A stretch of 64,000 nt of DNA, taken from Myxococcales bacterium (lineage in GTDB: Bacteria > Myxococcota_A > Polyangia > Polyangiales > JADJMO01). Below are positions 36,231 to 45,213 of the stretch, in pieces. Position 1 is the stretch's first letter. The number at the start of each line of letters is the position of its first letter. The stretch lies in contig JADJMO010000038.1 of the NCBI GenBank assembly GCA_016709545.1, positions 1 through 64,000 on the forward strand, in the 5' to 3' direction. Position numbers and translations under genes: made by a program. The notes below the pieces were generated by a model. The model saw only the letters and a list, made by a program, of their open reading frames with translations. It was not told the origin of the DNA and searched no databases.

Positions 36231-37253
36231 ATGGGCCGCTTCGATCGCCGGAAGCTGCGACTCTGCGCGGTGGTGCTTGGCGCCAGCGCCGTCCACTGCG
36301 CGGCCAGCCCGGCGCCCACTCCGGAGGCTCCGCCCGCTGTAGCGGCCCGACCGCCCTCGCCACCCGATGGGCCGAACGTGCCGGGCGAGGTCCGGTGGCT
36401 CGTCCTCCAGTCGTGGCGGTTCGGGGCCTACGACGCGAGCGGCAAGCGCACCGCGCGTGGCTGGGCGGACCTCGGCTTCGATCTCGATGGTCGAGTGACC
36501 ACAGCAGCGCTTTCCAAGTCGGGCGAGCAGACGTGTCGACACCTGGAAGGCAGCCCCCACGACATCCTCACCGACGGCCGCGATGGCATCGACAATCAGT
36601 TCGGTTCCGTCGTGGTCGCGCCGCTCTACTCGATCTGTCCGACCCTGCCGCACGGTGACATCGCCCTCGGCGACTCCTTCACGCTCCTCTTGCGGCTGGA
36701 AGACGTGGGCGGTCCGGACGACCCGTCCGCGCCCGGCTCACTGTTCGTCGCACGCCGGAGCCCAGGCGCCACCGATTGGATCCTGGACGACGCGCTCCTC
36801 GAAGCCGGGATGTCGGTGTCGAAGGTGCGTTTTCCTAGCGGGTTCGTCCGGAACGGGCGCTGGTGGTCCGGACCGACCAACGTGACCGTGCCTCTCGAAC
36901 TGCCCCTCTGCGACATCAGCGTGCCCTTCCGCCTCGACCTTCGCGCGCTCACGGTGCGACTCGACGGCAGCGACGGGATGCTCGGTGGCTTTGCGCGTAC
37001 GGCCGCCCTCCGCGACGCGCAGGCCCTGCTCTTGCCCGCTGTCGGCATCTGCCCGGGCACCGCCGACTACGACATCGCACACAACACGGTGGAGCAGGGC
37101 GTGGACCTCGTCGCGGACGCGCCCGGTCTCCAGGCCCTCGGCAGGGTCTGCAACGCGCTGAGCGTGGGGCTCGGCTTCGTCGCCAAGCCGACGGCGCCAC
37201 CGACCGCGCACGGCCCGTTCGTCCCCGCCGAGGTCGTCCATCGCTGCAAATGA
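36231..37253 (+). CDS. Secreted lipoprotein of unknown family, tandem copy 1
   Basis: The 340-residue protein has a signal ending ASAVHCAASP, a Pro-rich linker, then a beta-rich domain with the conserved blocks GEVRWLVLQSWRFGAYD, GWADLGFDLDGR, ILTDGRDGIDNQFGS, GDSFTLLLRLEDVG and RWWSGPTNVTVPLELPLC. The following gene repeats this plan. The blocks recall secreted myxobacterial proteins with a lectin-like beta fold, but no function can be assigned. There is no cysteine motif for cofactors. Confidence 0.55.
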   Translation: MGRFDRRKLRLCAVVLGASAVHCAASPAPTPEAPPAVAARPPSPPDGPNVPGEVRWLVLQSWRFGAYDASGKRTARGWADLGFDLDGRVTTAALSKSGEQTCRHLEGSPHDILTDGRDGIDNQFGSVVVAPLYSICPTLPHGDIALGDSFTLLLRLEDVGGPDDPSAPGSLFVARRSPGATDWILDDALLEAGMSVSKVRFPSGFVRNGRWWSGPTNVTVPLELPLCDISVPFRLDLRALTVRLDGSDGMLGGFARTAALRDAQALLLPAVGICPGTADYDIAHNTVEQGVDLVADAPGLQALGRVCNALSVGLGFVAKPTAPPTAHGPFVPAEVVHRCK

Positions 37254-37311
37254 CCACGTGTCCGTAGTCTCGCTTGGGCCGCTGGTCTCCCGCTTGCTCT
37301 CGATTCTTGGC

Positions 37312-38352
37312 ATGGCCCTCCCGAACTGTGCTCGTGAGGTGATTCGGCGACTCTGCGCGCTGGTGGTGAGTGCCGCCGGAACACACTGTGGCGCGGCAGC
37401 ATCGACCCCGCCGCCCTTGGACGACATCCCGGCGGTTCCGGCGCGGCCGCCCGCCGCACCTGCTGGGCCTAACATCCCCGGCGAGGTGCGGTGGCTCGTC
37501 GTGCAGTCGTGGCAGCTCGGTGCCTACGACGCGAGCGGCAAGCGGACCCCGCGCGGCTGGGCCGACCTCGGCTTCGACCTCGACCACCGTCTGACGACAC
37601 AAGCGCTCTCGAAGTCGGGTTCGGAGTCGTGCACACGGCTAGAGGGGAGTCCGAACAGCATCGCCACCGACGGTCGCGACGGCATCGACAACCAGTTCGG
37701 ATCGCAACTGGTTCCGTTGCTCTATGCGGCCTGCCCATCGACCCTCCACGGCAACATCCCGGTGCGCGACTCCTTCACGCTGCTCTTGAGACTCGATGAC
37801 GCCGCCACTGCTGACGACCCATCGGCACCCGGCTCGCTCTTCGTCCTGCGCAGGAGCGTGGGGGAGGACTGGACGCTGGACGACGCCCTGCTCGAGAAGG
37901 GCGAGTTCGTCTCGAAGATTCGGTTCCCTGGTGGGTTCGTGCGTGACGGGCGGTGGTGGTCCGGGCCGAGCGGTATGCACCTTCCGCTCGAGCTGCCGCT
38001 GTGCGGTGCGAGCGTGCCGCTCGATCTCGAACTGGGCGCCCTCAGCGTGGAGCTCGACGGCGGCGCGGGAATGCTCGGCGGGTTCGCCCGGTCGACAGCC
38101 ATCGATGCCGGGCTGGGGGTCCTCTTGCGAGTGAACGGAGCCTGCCCCGGCACCAGCACCTACGACCAGTTCGTGCACACCGTCATCCTGGGTCTAGACG
38201 TCGTCGCTGACGCGCCGAATCTCCAGGAGGTCGGCAGGGTGTGCGATTCGCTGACGGTCGGCCTCGGCTTCGTGGCGGAGCCGATGACGCCACCGAGAGC
38301 GCACGGTCCGTTCGTCCGGCCCGAAGCGGTGGACGAATGCAAGAAGCCCTGA
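37312..38352 (+). CDS. Secreted lipoprotein of unknown family, tandem copy 2
   Basis: The 346-residue protein starts at ATG 37312 with a signal ending VVSAAGTHCGAAA. It aligns throughout with the previous protein: GEVRWLVVQSWQLGAYD, GWADLGFDLDHR, IATDGRDGIDNQFGS, RDSFTLLLRLDDA, RWWSGPSGMHLPLELPLC. It lies 58 bases after copy 1 in the same direction, a tandem duplication with divergence mostly in linker and loops. Unknown function, probably cell-surface. Confidence 0.55.
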   Translation: MALPNCAREVIRRLCALVVSAAGTHCGAAASTPPPLDDIPAVPARPPAAPAGPNIPGEVRWLVVQSWQLGAYDASGKRTPRGWADLGFDLDHRLTTQALSKSGSESCTRLEGSPNSIATDGRDGIDNQFGSQLVPLLYAACPSTLHGNIPVRDSFTLLLRLDDAATADDPSAPGSLFVLRRSVGEDWTLDDALLEKGEFVSKIRFPGGFVRDGRWWSGPSGMHLPLELPLCGASVPLDLELGALSVELDGGAGMLGGFARSTAIDAGLGVLLRVNGACPGTSTYDQFVHTVILGLDVVADAPNLQEVGRVCDSLTVGLGFVAEPMTPPRAHGPFVRPEAVDECKKP

Positions 38353-38359
38353 CGCCTCC

Positions 38360-39022
38360 TCACTGGATCTTGCTGCAGGCCGTGGTCGTGTCCTTGGGGA
38401 ACTGCTTGCCCCACTCCACGAGCACCGCGTCGCACGCGGCCTGGGTCGGGAAGAACAGGATGCGGACCTTGCCGCCCTCGGGCGTCGCGCGGAAGTGGAA
38501 CATCTCCGCGTGGTGCGCACATTCGCTGGTCGTCAGGTCGGCGGGGGCGCGCTTGCGGAGCGACTCGCAGTTGGCGGTGGTGCGCGCGCAGTTCTGGAAC
38601 TTGGGCGTCACCTGGATCTCGAAGCAGTCGAGCCCCTTGCCCGCGAAGTTCGGGTCGTCCACCTCGAGCACGATCTTGAGCGACATGCGGTAGCGGTAGT
38701 CGTTGGCGAAGGTGACCGTATCGGTGGTCGGGAGCAGGTCGTCGCCGCCGATGGTCGCCTGGTAGGTGCCGGCTGCGAGCTTGATCGACTTGGTCTCGCC
38801 CGGCGCCACGTCGAGGTGCGCCTTGGCCGGTCCGACGAAGTCGACGGCCATGGCCTTGTCGGTGGGGTTCTCGTAGACGACCTCGGGCTCCCCGAGGCCA
38901 TCGGCCTTCTCGGAGACGACGTTGAGCGCGCCGGTCGGCGGGGGCGCCGAGTTCTTGGCGGGCTTGGCGGGGCTACAGGCGACAGCGGCGAGCACGGCGA
39001 CGGCAGCGAGGAGGGCGCGCAT
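38360..39022 (-). CDS. Hypothetical lipoprotein with a cysteine-containing C-terminal half
   Basis: The 220-residue protein has a lipobox in LAAVACSPAK and an immunoglobulin-like domain (EVVYENPTDKAMAVDFVGPA, LDVAPGETKSIKLAAGTYQA). Its C-terminal half contains five cysteines (LDCFEIQ, QNCARTTANCESL, SECAHHAEM, AACDAVL, TACSKIQ). No family was recognised. Start ATG 39022 follows a GAGG ribosome site. It is convergent with the tandem lipoprotein pair and divergent from the small HTH gene. Confidence 0.5.
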   Translation of the reverse strand: MRALLAAVAVLAAVACSPAKPAKNSAPPPTGALNVVSEKADGLGEPEVVYENPTDKAMAVDFVGPAKAHLDVAPGETKSIKLAAGTYQATIGGDDLLPTTDTVTFANDYRYRMSLKIVLEVDDPNFAGKGLDCFEIQVTPKFQNCARTTANCESLRKRAPADLTTSECAHHAEMFHFRATPEGGKVRILFFPTQAACDAVLVEWGKQFPKDTTTACSKIQ

Positions 39023-39117
39023 GGGCCACGGGCTACACGGAGCCGCGGCGTGCGTCGAAGAGTGCCCGACGTTGCGCCAGCGCACCTTCACGATGCGGAA
39101 CACTTCCGTTATCCTGA

Positions 39118-39300
39118 ATGCGTGTCCACCAAACAGGAACCTGGGTGGAGCTCGCGCGGAGGGCCGGCCTCGAGACCGCGGAGCTCGCCCGTCACCTCGA
39201 GGGTCGGTGCCTGCCACCGCTGGAGGTCGCCTGGAAGATCGCCAACGCCCTGCGCGTCACGCTGACGACGCTGCTCCATCCGCTGCGGCGTGGTCTCTGA
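39118..39300 (+). CDS. Small XRE-type helix-turn-helix protein (60 aa)
   Basis: ATG 39118 opens a 60-residue protein that is nearly all one HTH domain of the Cro/XRE kind (ELARRAGLETAELARHLEGR, LEVAWKIANALRVTLTTLL). It has no effector domain. Its last 44 bases overlap the end of the convergent glycosyltransferase. It could be a small regulator or a former antitoxin; no toxin neighbour is seen. Confidence 0.5.
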   Translation: MRVHQTGTWVELARRAGLETAELARHLEGRCLPPLEVAWKIANALRVTLTTLLHPLRRGL

Positions 39301-40577
39301 TTGGTGCCCGCGCCTCGAGGTAGTCGACGATGGCCTCGGCGCAGCGCCCGGGCCCGTCGATGCGGGCGAACACCGCGGCGATCTCGCCGGCGGCCTCCCG
39401 CGCCGCCGGGCGGTCGAGGAGCTCGCGCACCGCGGCGGTCATCGCTCGGCCCCGGCCCTGCTTCTCCGACAGCCGCACCGCGGCCCCGCGGCGCTCCGCC
39501 GTCGCGACGTTCCACTCCTGCTCGGGCTGGAGCGGGATGCCCACGAACGGACACCCGGCGGCCAGCGCCGTCTGCACGCTGCCCTGCCCTCCGGCGATCA
39601 CCCCGAGCGCGACCCGGGGGAAGATGCGGTGGCTCGGCAGCACGCCGCCGACGCACACCCGCGGCGAGCGCAGGTGGTCGAGGGCGTGCACCGTGGCGGC
39701 GACGAGGACGCACGCCCGCCGCCTCGACCGCGCGCACCACGTCGGCCACGAGCTCGCGGGGCGCCGAGGTGATGGCGACGTAGACGATGGGACCCGGCGC
39801 TTCGAGGAAGCGCTCGACCTCCTCGGGAATCGGGAGGTCGAGCTCGGCGTAGAGCGGCCCGACGTAGCGGAGGACCGGGTCCTTGCGGTAGTGCCGCGGG
39901 TCCTTCGGGGTCCAGCGCTCGAGGTCCTCGCGAGAGACCCCGGTCACCTCGGGCACGTCGGTCACGAGGGTGAGATCGCCCATGAGCAGCGCCGCGAGGG
40001 TGGGCACGCCCTCGACGCCGAGCTCCCGCGCCACCTGGTCGAGGGCGCCGGTGAACCCGCGCGCGCGGACGGGGCCCTCGTTCGCGAGCCAGCGCTGGAG
40101 GCGCTGGGGCAGAAAGCGGGCGAACGGGAGGGGCGAGCGCGTCGGGACCGGGAACAGGCCGCGCTCGGCCATGGGGGGCATGAACGAGCCCCCATGCTCG
40201 GCGATCAGCGGAATGCCCGCCAGCCGTGAGGAGAGCAGCGCGCTCAGCGTGAACCCGGTGACGACGGCGCGGGCCCTGCGGGCGCGCAGGTGGGCCGCCT
40301 CGGCGCGGGCCAGCGCGCGGAGCTCCTCCACGCTGAAGGTCGGACCCGGGCGCGCCGCGACACCCGGGAGCTGGCGGATGAACTCGGCGCAGCGCGCGGG
40401 GCTCAGGCGGGGCTCGAGGACGTCGAACGAGACCCCCGCGTCGCGCAGCACGTGCTCGAAGGTCCCGCCGTGGGTCGCGATGGAGGCCTCCACGCCCCGC
40501 GCGCGCAGCGCGTCGTGGATCGCGAGCATGCGGGTGGTCTCGGAGAGGAAGCCCACGTGGGGCAGGAGGACGATCAT
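39257..40577 (-). CDS. MGT-family (GT1-like) glycosyltransferase, frameshifted
   Basis: This is a GT-B fold protein of the macrolide/UDP-glycosyltransferase type, about 440 residues. The N-terminal acceptor domain (LLPHVGFLSETTRMLAIHDAL, SIATHGGTFEHVL, IAEHGGSFMPPM) is in one frame. The nucleotide-sugar domain (HALDHLRSPRVCVGG, LGVIAGGQGSVQTALAAGCP, IPLQPEQEWNVATAE) is in another; the break is near 39715. The GGQGSVQTAL block replaces the family's usual HGGxGT. Such enzymes inactivate antibiotics or modify secondary metabolites. Divergent from a MarR gene with an operator between. Confidence 0.78.
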
Positions 40578-40602
40578 CGCGGCTGCTCCTCCGTCCGATC
40601 AT

Positions 40603-40614
40603 GTAATATATTAC
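40603..40614. promoter_or_regulatory. Palindromic operator between glycosyltransferase and marR genes
   Basis: GTAATATATTAC is a perfect 12-base palindrome of only A/T in its core within very GC-rich DNA. It lies 5 bases before GTG 40620 and 25 before the divergent ATG 40577. It is a likely binding site for the adjacent MarR protein. Confidence 0.6.
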
Positions 40615-40619
40615 CTATC

Positions 40620-41135
40620 GTGTCCAGCCTGACGGACGTGGGCCCTCGGTTCGGCCTCGACGACGACGAGCTCCGGACGCTCGGCCTCGACCGCGCGAAC
40701 CGCATCCGCACGCTGCGGCTCCTCGTGGTGATCGCGCCGCACCTGCGCAATTTGCTCGACCGCCTGTACGCGAGCGATGGCGTGACGACCCAGCAGGCGG
40801 CGCTGCTGGGCGTCGTCCGCGAGCTCGGCACCCCGTCCCTCGGCGCGGCGGCCAGGGTCCTGGGCACGAGCCACCAGAACGTGAAGCAGCTCGTCGCGGT
40901 GCTCGAGCGCAAGGGGCTGCTCCGGGTCGCCGTCGACCCGAGCGACCGGAGGGTGCGGAGGCTCGAGACCACGGCCGAGAACCGTCGGTACTGGGCGCGT
41001 CGCGACCCCGACGACCACGCCCGTCTCCTCACGCTCTTCGCGGATCTCGACGCGGTGGAGGCCGAGCATCTGTTCCGCTCCCTCGTGCGGGTCTTCGAGC
41101 GGCTGAAGGCCCTCGGCGAGAGCGACGCGCTCTAG
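40620..41135 (+). CDS. MarR-family transcriptional regulator
   Basis: The 171-residue winged-helix protein has helices SLGAAARVLGTSHQNVKQLV and wing KGLLRVAVDPSDRRVRRLETT. It has C-terminal dimerisation helices (LLTLFADLDAVEAEHLFRSL). GTG 40620 is the first start after the operator palindrome. Divergent placement with a glycosyltransferase suggests it represses both genes until a small substrate binds. The ligand is unknown. Confidence 0.82.
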   Translation: MSSLTDVGPRFGLDDDELRTLGLDRANRIRTLRLLVVIAPHLRNLLDRLYASDGVTTQQAALLGVVRELGTPSLGAAARVLGTSHQNVKQLVAVLERKGLLRVAVDPSDRRVRRLETTAENRRYWARRDPDDHARLLTLFADLDAVEAEHLFRSLVRVFERLKALGESDAL

Positions 41136-41149
41136 CGCCGGGCTGCTCA

Positions 41150-41184
41150 CGAACAATGTTCGCATCATCTACGAACATTGTTCG
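41150..41184. repeat. Double dyad: two inverted CGAAC...GTTCG sites 22 bases apart
   Basis: CGAACAATGTTCG (41150-41162) and CGAACATTGTTCG (41172-41184) are exact reverse complements of each other, and each is itself a near-palindrome. The whole can also fold as a 13-bp stem with a 9-base loop. It may be a tandem operator for the lipoprotein gene at 41260 or a terminator of the marR gene. No T-run follows. Confidence 0.6.
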
Positions 41185-41259
41185 AGGCCGCGTCGCGGAA
41201 CGAGCTTGCCACGTGGACGAATTGGGCCGAGCCTCGCAGACACGAAGGAGACCTCGCCC

Positions 41260-41700
41260 ATGGAGCACGGAACGCCCCTCGTCGGCCTCGTCTGCGTCCT
41301 CGCCCTCGGGTGTGGCGGTGGAGGCGGCAACCAAGGCAACCTGGACTTCCCGAGCGGTGGTGGGGGCGGGAAACGCCCGCCGTCGCCCTACCACGCCGAG
41401 CTGATCCCCCCGGGCACGGGCTGGTTCTGCTTCTCGCGCCCCAACCCGAAGGACGGCAAGCCGTTCTCGTTCTGCTCACGCCAGGCGGCGACCTGCGCGA
41501 CCATCCACGACGAGGACGCGCAGAAATACAGCGGCGTGACGCCGTGCGAGCCGGTCACCACCGCGTGGTGCCACACGTTCCGCACGAGCCAGGGCAAGGA
41601 GACGCCCGTGTGCGTGCCGACGGAGAACGAGTGTGTGGAGGAGGTCGATCTGTTCTTGAACGGGAAGACCCCGTCTTCGCTCTGTCGCACCGAGCCCTGA
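41260..41700 (+). CDS. Small cysteine-rich lipoprotein
   Basis: The 146-residue protein has a signal peptide with lipobox VLALGC followed by a Gly-rich linker. The mature part has eight cysteines spread over about 95 residues (GWFCFSRP, SFCSRQAATC, TPCEPV, AWCHTF, VCVPTENEC, LCRTEP), probably paired as disulfides. GGAG precedes the ATG by nine bases. Function unknown. The double dyad at 41150 may control it. Confidence 0.6.
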   Translation: MEHGTPLVGLVCVLALGCGGGGGNQGNLDFPSGGGGGKRPPSPYHAELIPPGTGWFCFSRPNPKDGKPFSFCSRQAATCATIHDEDAQKYSGVTPCEPVTTAWCHTFRTSQGKETPVCVPTENECVEEVDLFLNGKTPSSLCRTEP

Positions 41701-41759
41701 GCGCCAGCGACGAGCCCCTTGCGGCTCGACCGTAGCCCGCGCACGGTTGCCGAAAGAGC

Positions 41760-42539
41760 ATGCAGACCTTGGACCTCGACGTCTCCCTGCCCGAAGCGCT
41801 CGACGCCCTCTCCGAGGGGCTCCAGGTGCTGTCTCCGGACTTCCGTTACCTCTACCTCAACGCCGCCGCCGCCCGGCAAGGTCGCAAGACCAGAGAGGAG
41901 GTGCTCGGCCGGAGCATGGTCGAGTGTTACCCAGGCATCGGAGAGACGGCGATGTTCGCGTGGCTGGAGCGCTGCATGCGCGACCGAACGGCCGGCACGC
42001 AGGAGAACGAGTTCGTGCACGAGAACGGCGAGCGCGCCTGGTTCGAGCTGCGCGCGTGCCCCTGCCCGCGCGGCCTCGCGGTCGTCTCCATCGACATCAC
42101 CACGCGCAAGGGCGAGGAGATCGAGCTGCAGGAGAGCTACCGGCAGGCGCTGCGCGACCTCGTCACGCCCGTCATCCGCGTGCACCCCGCGGTCCTGCTC
42201 GTGCCGCTGATCGGCGCCGTGGACGAGACCCGCGCGGGGCTGATGATCGAGAACGTGCTCGAGCGCGTGACCGCCGAGGCGGCGCGCGTCGTCATCTTCG
42301 ACGTCGCCGGGGTGCCGGCGCTCGACTCGGCGGTCGCCAACCACCTGATCCAGGCGACCGCGATGATCAAGCTGCTCGGGGCGAGCACGGTCTTGACCGG
42401 CGTCTCGCCCGCCGCCGCCAAGGCGATGGTGAACCTGGGCGTGGACCTGTCGTCGATGGAGACCAAGAGCCACCTCGCCGCGGGGCTCGACGTCGCGCTG
42501 GCGAAGGTGGGCCGCGCCGTCACCACCTCGCGCTGCTGA
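41760..42539 (+). CDS. PAS-STAS regulator (RsbR-like)
   Basis: The 259-residue protein has an N-terminal PAS domain (ALSEGLQVLSPDFRYLYLN, GRSMVECYPGI, ENGERAWFELRACPCP, then IDITTRKGEEIELQE) and a C-terminal STAS domain (VLLVPLIGAVDETRAGLM, VVIFDVAGVPALDSAVANHL, STVLTGVSPAAAKAMV). The Asp-Ser of VPALDSAVANHL occupies the phosphorylation position of RsbR/RsbS proteins. Such proteins form stressosomes that control partner-switching sigma factors or cyclases. No kinase partner is adjacent. Confidence 0.82.
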   Translation: MQTLDLDVSLPEALDALSEGLQVLSPDFRYLYLNAAAARQGRKTREEVLGRSMVECYPGIGETAMFAWLERCMRDRTAGTQENEFVHENGERAWFELRACPCPRGLAVVSIDITTRKGEEIELQESYRQALRDLVTPVIRVHPAVLLVPLIGAVDETRAGLMIENVLERVTAEAARVVIFDVAGVPALDSAVANHLIQATAMIKLLGASTVLTGVSPAAAKAMVNLGVDLSSMETKSHLAAGLDVALAKVGRAVTTSRC

Positions 42540-42544
42540 CCCGC

Positions 42545-43596
42545 TCAGTCGTGCTCGTGGGCGTGGTGTAGATCCTGCCCGTGGGCGTGCTCGTGCTCGA
42601 GCGCGCCGTGGGCGTGCTCGTGGGAGTGGGCGCCGACGAAGGGCGGATCGTGCGGGTGGTCGTGGTGGCCGTCGTCGTGCTGGTGCGCGTGCTCGTGACG
42701 GACGGGAGCGTGCCGGTGGCGGTGCGCGTGCTCCTCGGTCACGTGCAGCACGACCGCGGCAGCGAAGAGGAGCGCGGCGACCAGCTGCAGCAGCGGCGCG
42801 TCGCGGGCGCCCATCGCGAACGCGATCGCTGCTCCGACGAACGGCGCGAAGGCGAAGACCGAACCGGTGCGGGCCGCGCCGAGCCGGCGCTGGGCGAGCA
42901 GGTAGAGGCGGAGGCTGAGGCCATAGCCCGTGGCGCCGCACGCGAGCAGGCCGAGCGCCGCGCGCAGACTCGGGAGCGGACCCCGGGTGAGGAGCGCGAG
43001 GACCAGCGACAGCGTGGCGCCGATGGAGGCCTTCGCGAAGACGACGCTCCGCGGGTCGCGATCGGCGAGCGGGCGGGTGAGGGTGTTGTCGAGGGCCCAG
43101 CCGAATGCCGCGAGGGTGACGGCGGCCATGCCCAGCGCGTCTCCCGTGAAGGCGCGCGCGCCGCGGAGGGTGAGCACCGCGCCACCCAGCACCATCAGTG
43201 TCGCCGCCGCGACGACCCGCCGACCGATCGGCTCGGCGTAGAACAGCCGCGCACACGCCACGGTGAAGACCGCCTCGAAGTTCAGCAACAGCGACGCGGT
43301 CCCTGCATCGGTCCGCTGCAAGCCAGCCGCCAGCGCGACGGGCGCGAGCGCGGCACCGAGCCCCGCGACGAGCAAGAGCCGCGTTGCGTCCCCACGACGG
43401 AGCGCAGCTTCTCCGCGCCGCCTGAAGAGTGGGATGGAGGCGAGCGCCGCGCCCGCGTACAGGAGCGCGGCGGTGACGAAGGGCGACGCCTGGCCCGCGA
43501 GCGACTGCACGAGCGGGGTCGTCGCCCCGAACAACGCTGCCGCGAGCAGGGCGAGCAGCGCGCCCCGAGCGGTGGGGTGAGGGCCGGCGCCACCAC
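42545..43596 (-). CDS. EamA/DMT-family transporter with histidine-rich C-terminal tail (start region frameshifted)
   Basis: Two EamA repeats give about ten membrane helices (LFGATTPLVQSLAGQ, LLLNFEAVFTVACARLFYAE, AFGWALDNTLTRPLADRD, TGSVFAFAPFVGAAIAF). The last about 60 residues are a soluble tail with more than 20 histidines (EEHAHRHRH, HEHAHQHDDGHHDH, HSHEHAHGALEHEHAHG). Histidine tails of this kind bind Zn, Ni or Co in metal transporters and chaperones. The N-terminus before ALLALLAAALFG is in another frame (break near 43570); GTG 43596 is a tentative start. The substrate is inferred to be a metal or metabolite. Confidence 0.7.
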
Positions 43597-43638
43597 GGTG
43601 AACAAGGCTGTATCACAGCTGGGCGCCGGCCCGAGGGA

Positions 43639-45213
43639 TCAGAGCCCCAGCAGCGCCTTGGCGGCGTCGACCGAGGCTTGCGCGGTGTCGAGGTTGGTCT
43701 TGGCCTCGGTCGGGTTGTGGAAGCCGGCCGAGTTCTCCGAGACCACCGTGAACTCCCACCAGAGGAGCCCCTTCATGAAGTGCTCCTTGGCCTGCAGCAG
43801 CTTGGCCGCGTCGAAGCCGCCCGCGGTGGTGAGCGCCTCGATCTTCGTCAACACGGCGTCGAGTCCGAGCTCCACGGTCTTGGCCTGCGCCATCACCGTG
43901 TCCTGGATCTCCTGGGCCTTCTTCGCGCGCTCCCCCGCGAGCGAGCCGTGGCAGGTCGCGTTGCCGCACGTCTTCTCGGGCTGCTTGAACGGCGAGGTGA
44001 ACCAGTGGCTCCGCGGCTTGCCGGGCTCGCCGAGGCCGAGGTGGCAGTCGACGCAGGTGGCGCCGGCGCGGTAGTGCATGCTCTCCCAGTAGAACTCGGT
44101 CTCCGGGTGCTGGGCCTTGATGCCCTTGAGGCCCGTCCCGGTGTGGGTCCAGTCCTGCACGGTGTCGTACTTGACCTTGTAGTAGGCCTCGATGTCGCGG
44201 AGCTTCCGCCACGGGAAGTCGTCGCGGATGACGGTCTTGTCCACGCCGGGACCGCACGTGTACTCCACGTGGCACTGGGCGCACGTGAGCGTGCCCACGA
44301 GCCGCTTGGCCTGCGGGGTGAGCTTGCCGTCGGTGCCCTTCTCGTTGAGCTTGTCCTCGAGCTCGGTGACGGTCTTGGGGACGAAGTTGAACGCTGCGTC
44401 GTACGGGTCGGTGCCGCGCTCGAGCACGGCGTTGATCATCTGCTTGCGCACCAGCCGGTAGCGCGTCGTGTGGGGATCGTGGCAGTGGTTGCACGAGGTC
44501 CCGTGGTCGATGGTCGACGGCCAGTTGGTCTTGATCTTGGTGATGCTGTCGGCCCAGGAGATGTCCTTGCCGAACGTCGGCTGACCGCGCCGCAGCTCGC
44601 CCCAGTAGTAGGCGACGGCCGTGCTCTTGCACTGCAGGCAGACCGCGTTCTGCCTGCGCTTGATCTCGATGTGGTCCTTGAGCGCGTTCGCGTGCGCCGT
44701 GTCCTCGTTGTACTCGAGGGTGAACCCGTGCCCACCCATGAGGTGCTGGTAGGCGGGGAAGTCGAGGTACTTGGAGGTCTTGATCGAGCCGCCGTACTTG
44801 CCGGGCTTCGCCTTGTCGTCGTAGAGGAACTGCGTCTTGTGGTCGGCGTGACAGGTGGCGCAGACGTCGAGCGAGAAGTCGACGCTGGCCTTCACCGTCC
44901 CGGGATCGACCTGGTGCGCGAGGGCATCCTTGTGGCAGTCGAGGCAGCGTGACTTGAGGTCCTTGTGCTTGCCCGCGTCGAGCTTGGCCATGTAGGTCGC
45001 ATGGCAGGTGGCGCAGAGCTGCTTGGTCGCGCTGTCGGTCGACGCGTCGGTCGTCTCCGTCGCGACGTCGGTGGCGCCGTCGTCGATCGACGTGTCGGCC
45101 TCCGCCGGGGTGTCGAGAGTGGAGTCCGCGACCGGGGCCGCGGGCTCGTCGCCACCACAGCCGGCGACGGCTGCGGCGAGGATCCAGGACAGGGTGCTTC
45201 GGGTGGATTCCAT
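43639..45213 (-). CDS. Octaheme cytochrome c nitrite reductase-like lipoprotein
   Basis: The 524-residue lipoprotein (AAVAGCGGDE lipobox) has, in order, CATCH, CLDCH, CATCH, CLQCK, CNHCH, CAQCH, CVDCH and a long-spaced CGNATCH. The fourth motif ends in Lys, the hallmark of the catalytic haem in NrfA and octaheme nitrite reductases; three CxxCH before it match the octaheme ONR type. The C-terminal NSAGFHNPTEA block is conserved in the family. It would reduce nitrite, and possibly hydroxylamine or sulfite, by six electrons in the periplasm. No NrfH-type quinol dehydrogenase is nearby. Confidence 0.85.
   Translation of the reverse strand: MESTRSTLSWILAAAVAGCGGDEPAAPVADSTLDTPAEADTSIDDGATDVATETTDASTDSATKQLCATCHATYMAKLDAGKHKDLKSRCLDCHKDALAHQVDPGTVKASVDFSLDVCATCHADHKTQFLYDDKAKPGKYGGSIKTSKYLDFPAYQHLMGGHGFTLEYNEDTAHANALKDHIEIKRRQNAVCLQCKSTAVAYYWGELRRGQPTFGKDISWADSITKIKTNWPSTIDHGTSCNHCHDPHTTRYRLVRKQMINAVLERGTDPYDAAFNFVPKTVTELEDKLNEKGTDGKLTPQAKRLVGTLTCAQCHVEYTCGPGVDKTVIRDDFPWRKLRDIEAYYKVKYDTVQDWTHTGTGLKGIKAQHPETEFYWESMHYRAGATCVDCHLGLGEPGKPRSHWFTSPFKQPEKTCGNATCHGSLAGERAKKAQEIQDTVMAQAKTVELGLDAVLTKIEALTTAGGFDAAKLLQAKEHFMKGLLWWEFTVVSENSAGFHNPTEAKTNLDTAQASVDAAKALLGL

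Noticed and set aside
43639..45213. Calling the cytochrome NrfA (pentahaem)
   Set aside because: Eight haem motifs with CxxCK in fourth place fit the octaheme type better.
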